NCBI GenBank assembly: GCA_030151255.1
Contig: JASLED010000021.1
Coordinates: 1-33,995 of the forward strand
DNA length: 33,995 nt
Direction of reading: 5' to 3'
Source: Flavobacterium sp.
GTDB lineage: Bacteria > Bacteroidota > Bacteroidia > Flavobacteriales > Flavobacteriaceae
The position numbers and the translations under genes are program-made. Below, piece after piece: positions 33,743 to 33,995 of this stretch (positions are counted from its first letter, which is position 1; each line of letters opens with the position of its first letter). The notes beneath the pieces were generated by a model. The model searched no databases. It was not told the DNA's origin and was given only the letters and a program-made list of their open reading frames with translations.

Positions 33743-33906
33743 ATTATCAGAATTTTACTTTTACACTAAAGTACAAGATAGTATTTTTTTTACAAAAATT
33801 AATATAACAAAAATTACTTTCTAAAAACATATTTAAAGTATACACAACAGATAGAGTTAAACATAAGTATATTTAAACTAAAAAGCCCGTATTAAAAATA
33901 AATACG

Positions 33907-33995
33907 TGGACTTGCTAACTTAGCCCGGACATAGAGTTAAGCATAAAGACTTATCTTTGACTTATGAAAAGAATTAGAAAGGCCTACGATGCTGC
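33907..33995 (+). mobile_element. second copy of the IS3-family element (left part only, cut by the window end)
   Basis: From 33906 the sequence is identical for 90 bp to the minus-strand right end of the element at 2325-3583 (bases 3495-3584). The terminal repeat begins TGGACTTGCTAACTT at 33907. Orientation is opposite to the first copy. The rest lies outside the window. Confidence 0.92.
33964..33995 (+). CDS. IS3-family OrfA, partial (first 10 codons)
   Basis: MKRIRKAYDA, identical to the start of orfA at 3526 on the minus strand; runs off the window. Presumably intact beyond it. Confidence 0.85.
   Translation, partial: MKRIRKAYDA

Overview
The window reads as chromosomal DNA of a low-GC member of the Bacteroidota, almost certainly the family Flavobacteriaceae. 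The evidence is the TAnnTTTG type -7 promoter boxes, weak Shine-Dalgarno sites, a complete bat (aerotolerance) operon, an OlsF-type fused aminolipid synthase, DUF4292 next to EnvC, and an SDDDD-type lipoprotein export signal. No rRNA, tRNA or CRISPR array was seen.

Layout. 1-180 holds a promoter-like box, a long hairpin and a terminator, which together could be a small RNA. 179-2011 is olsF (minus). 2325-3583 is a complete IS3-family element (minus), and a second copy enters at 33907 in the opposite orientation, so the 30 kb between them is bracketed by inverted IS copies. 3778-11630 carries mostly forward housekeeping and envelope genes: xth, an OmpA lipoprotein, an MscS/YbdG channel, a heavy-metal-associated protein (minus), dut, a sugar nucleotidyltransferase, a DUF4292 lipoprotein, envC, and 3-hydroxyanthranilate dioxygenase. 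11659-17238 holds a FUSC transporter (minus), an ALDH7-type aldehyde dehydrogenase (plus), an outer-membrane barrel protein (minus), and a coupled pair: Schlafen AlbA_2 protein plus PPP-type phosphatase (minus).

17407-26369 is a nine-kilobase forward operon: MoxR ATPase, DUF58, a two-TM BatD-like protein, BatA, BatB, BatC, BatD, BatE. It meets cvpA (minus) tail to tail with overlapping stop codons. A small conserved protein and pheS follow, ending at a strong bidirectional terminator.

28502-31894 is the most unusual part. A PadR-type repressor gene heads a tight minus-strand operon of four tandem, divergent paralogues. Each has the same N-terminal helical domain (core D-H-x-A-x-x-[IV]-E) followed by about four transmembrane helices, and a tiny membrane protein closes the operon. 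The architecture resembles PadR/HAAS (DUF1700-like) signalling loci, but in a multiplied form. The P1/P2 junction holds a 29-bp copy of P3 coding sequence and a copy of the padR 3' end, a footprint of recombination within the cluster. A palindrome over the padR promoter is a plausible operator. The window ends with a PaaE-like flavin/2Fe-2S oxidoreductase, a surface-type lipoprotein and the second IS copy.

All functional calls are from reading motifs in the sequence; no database search was run.
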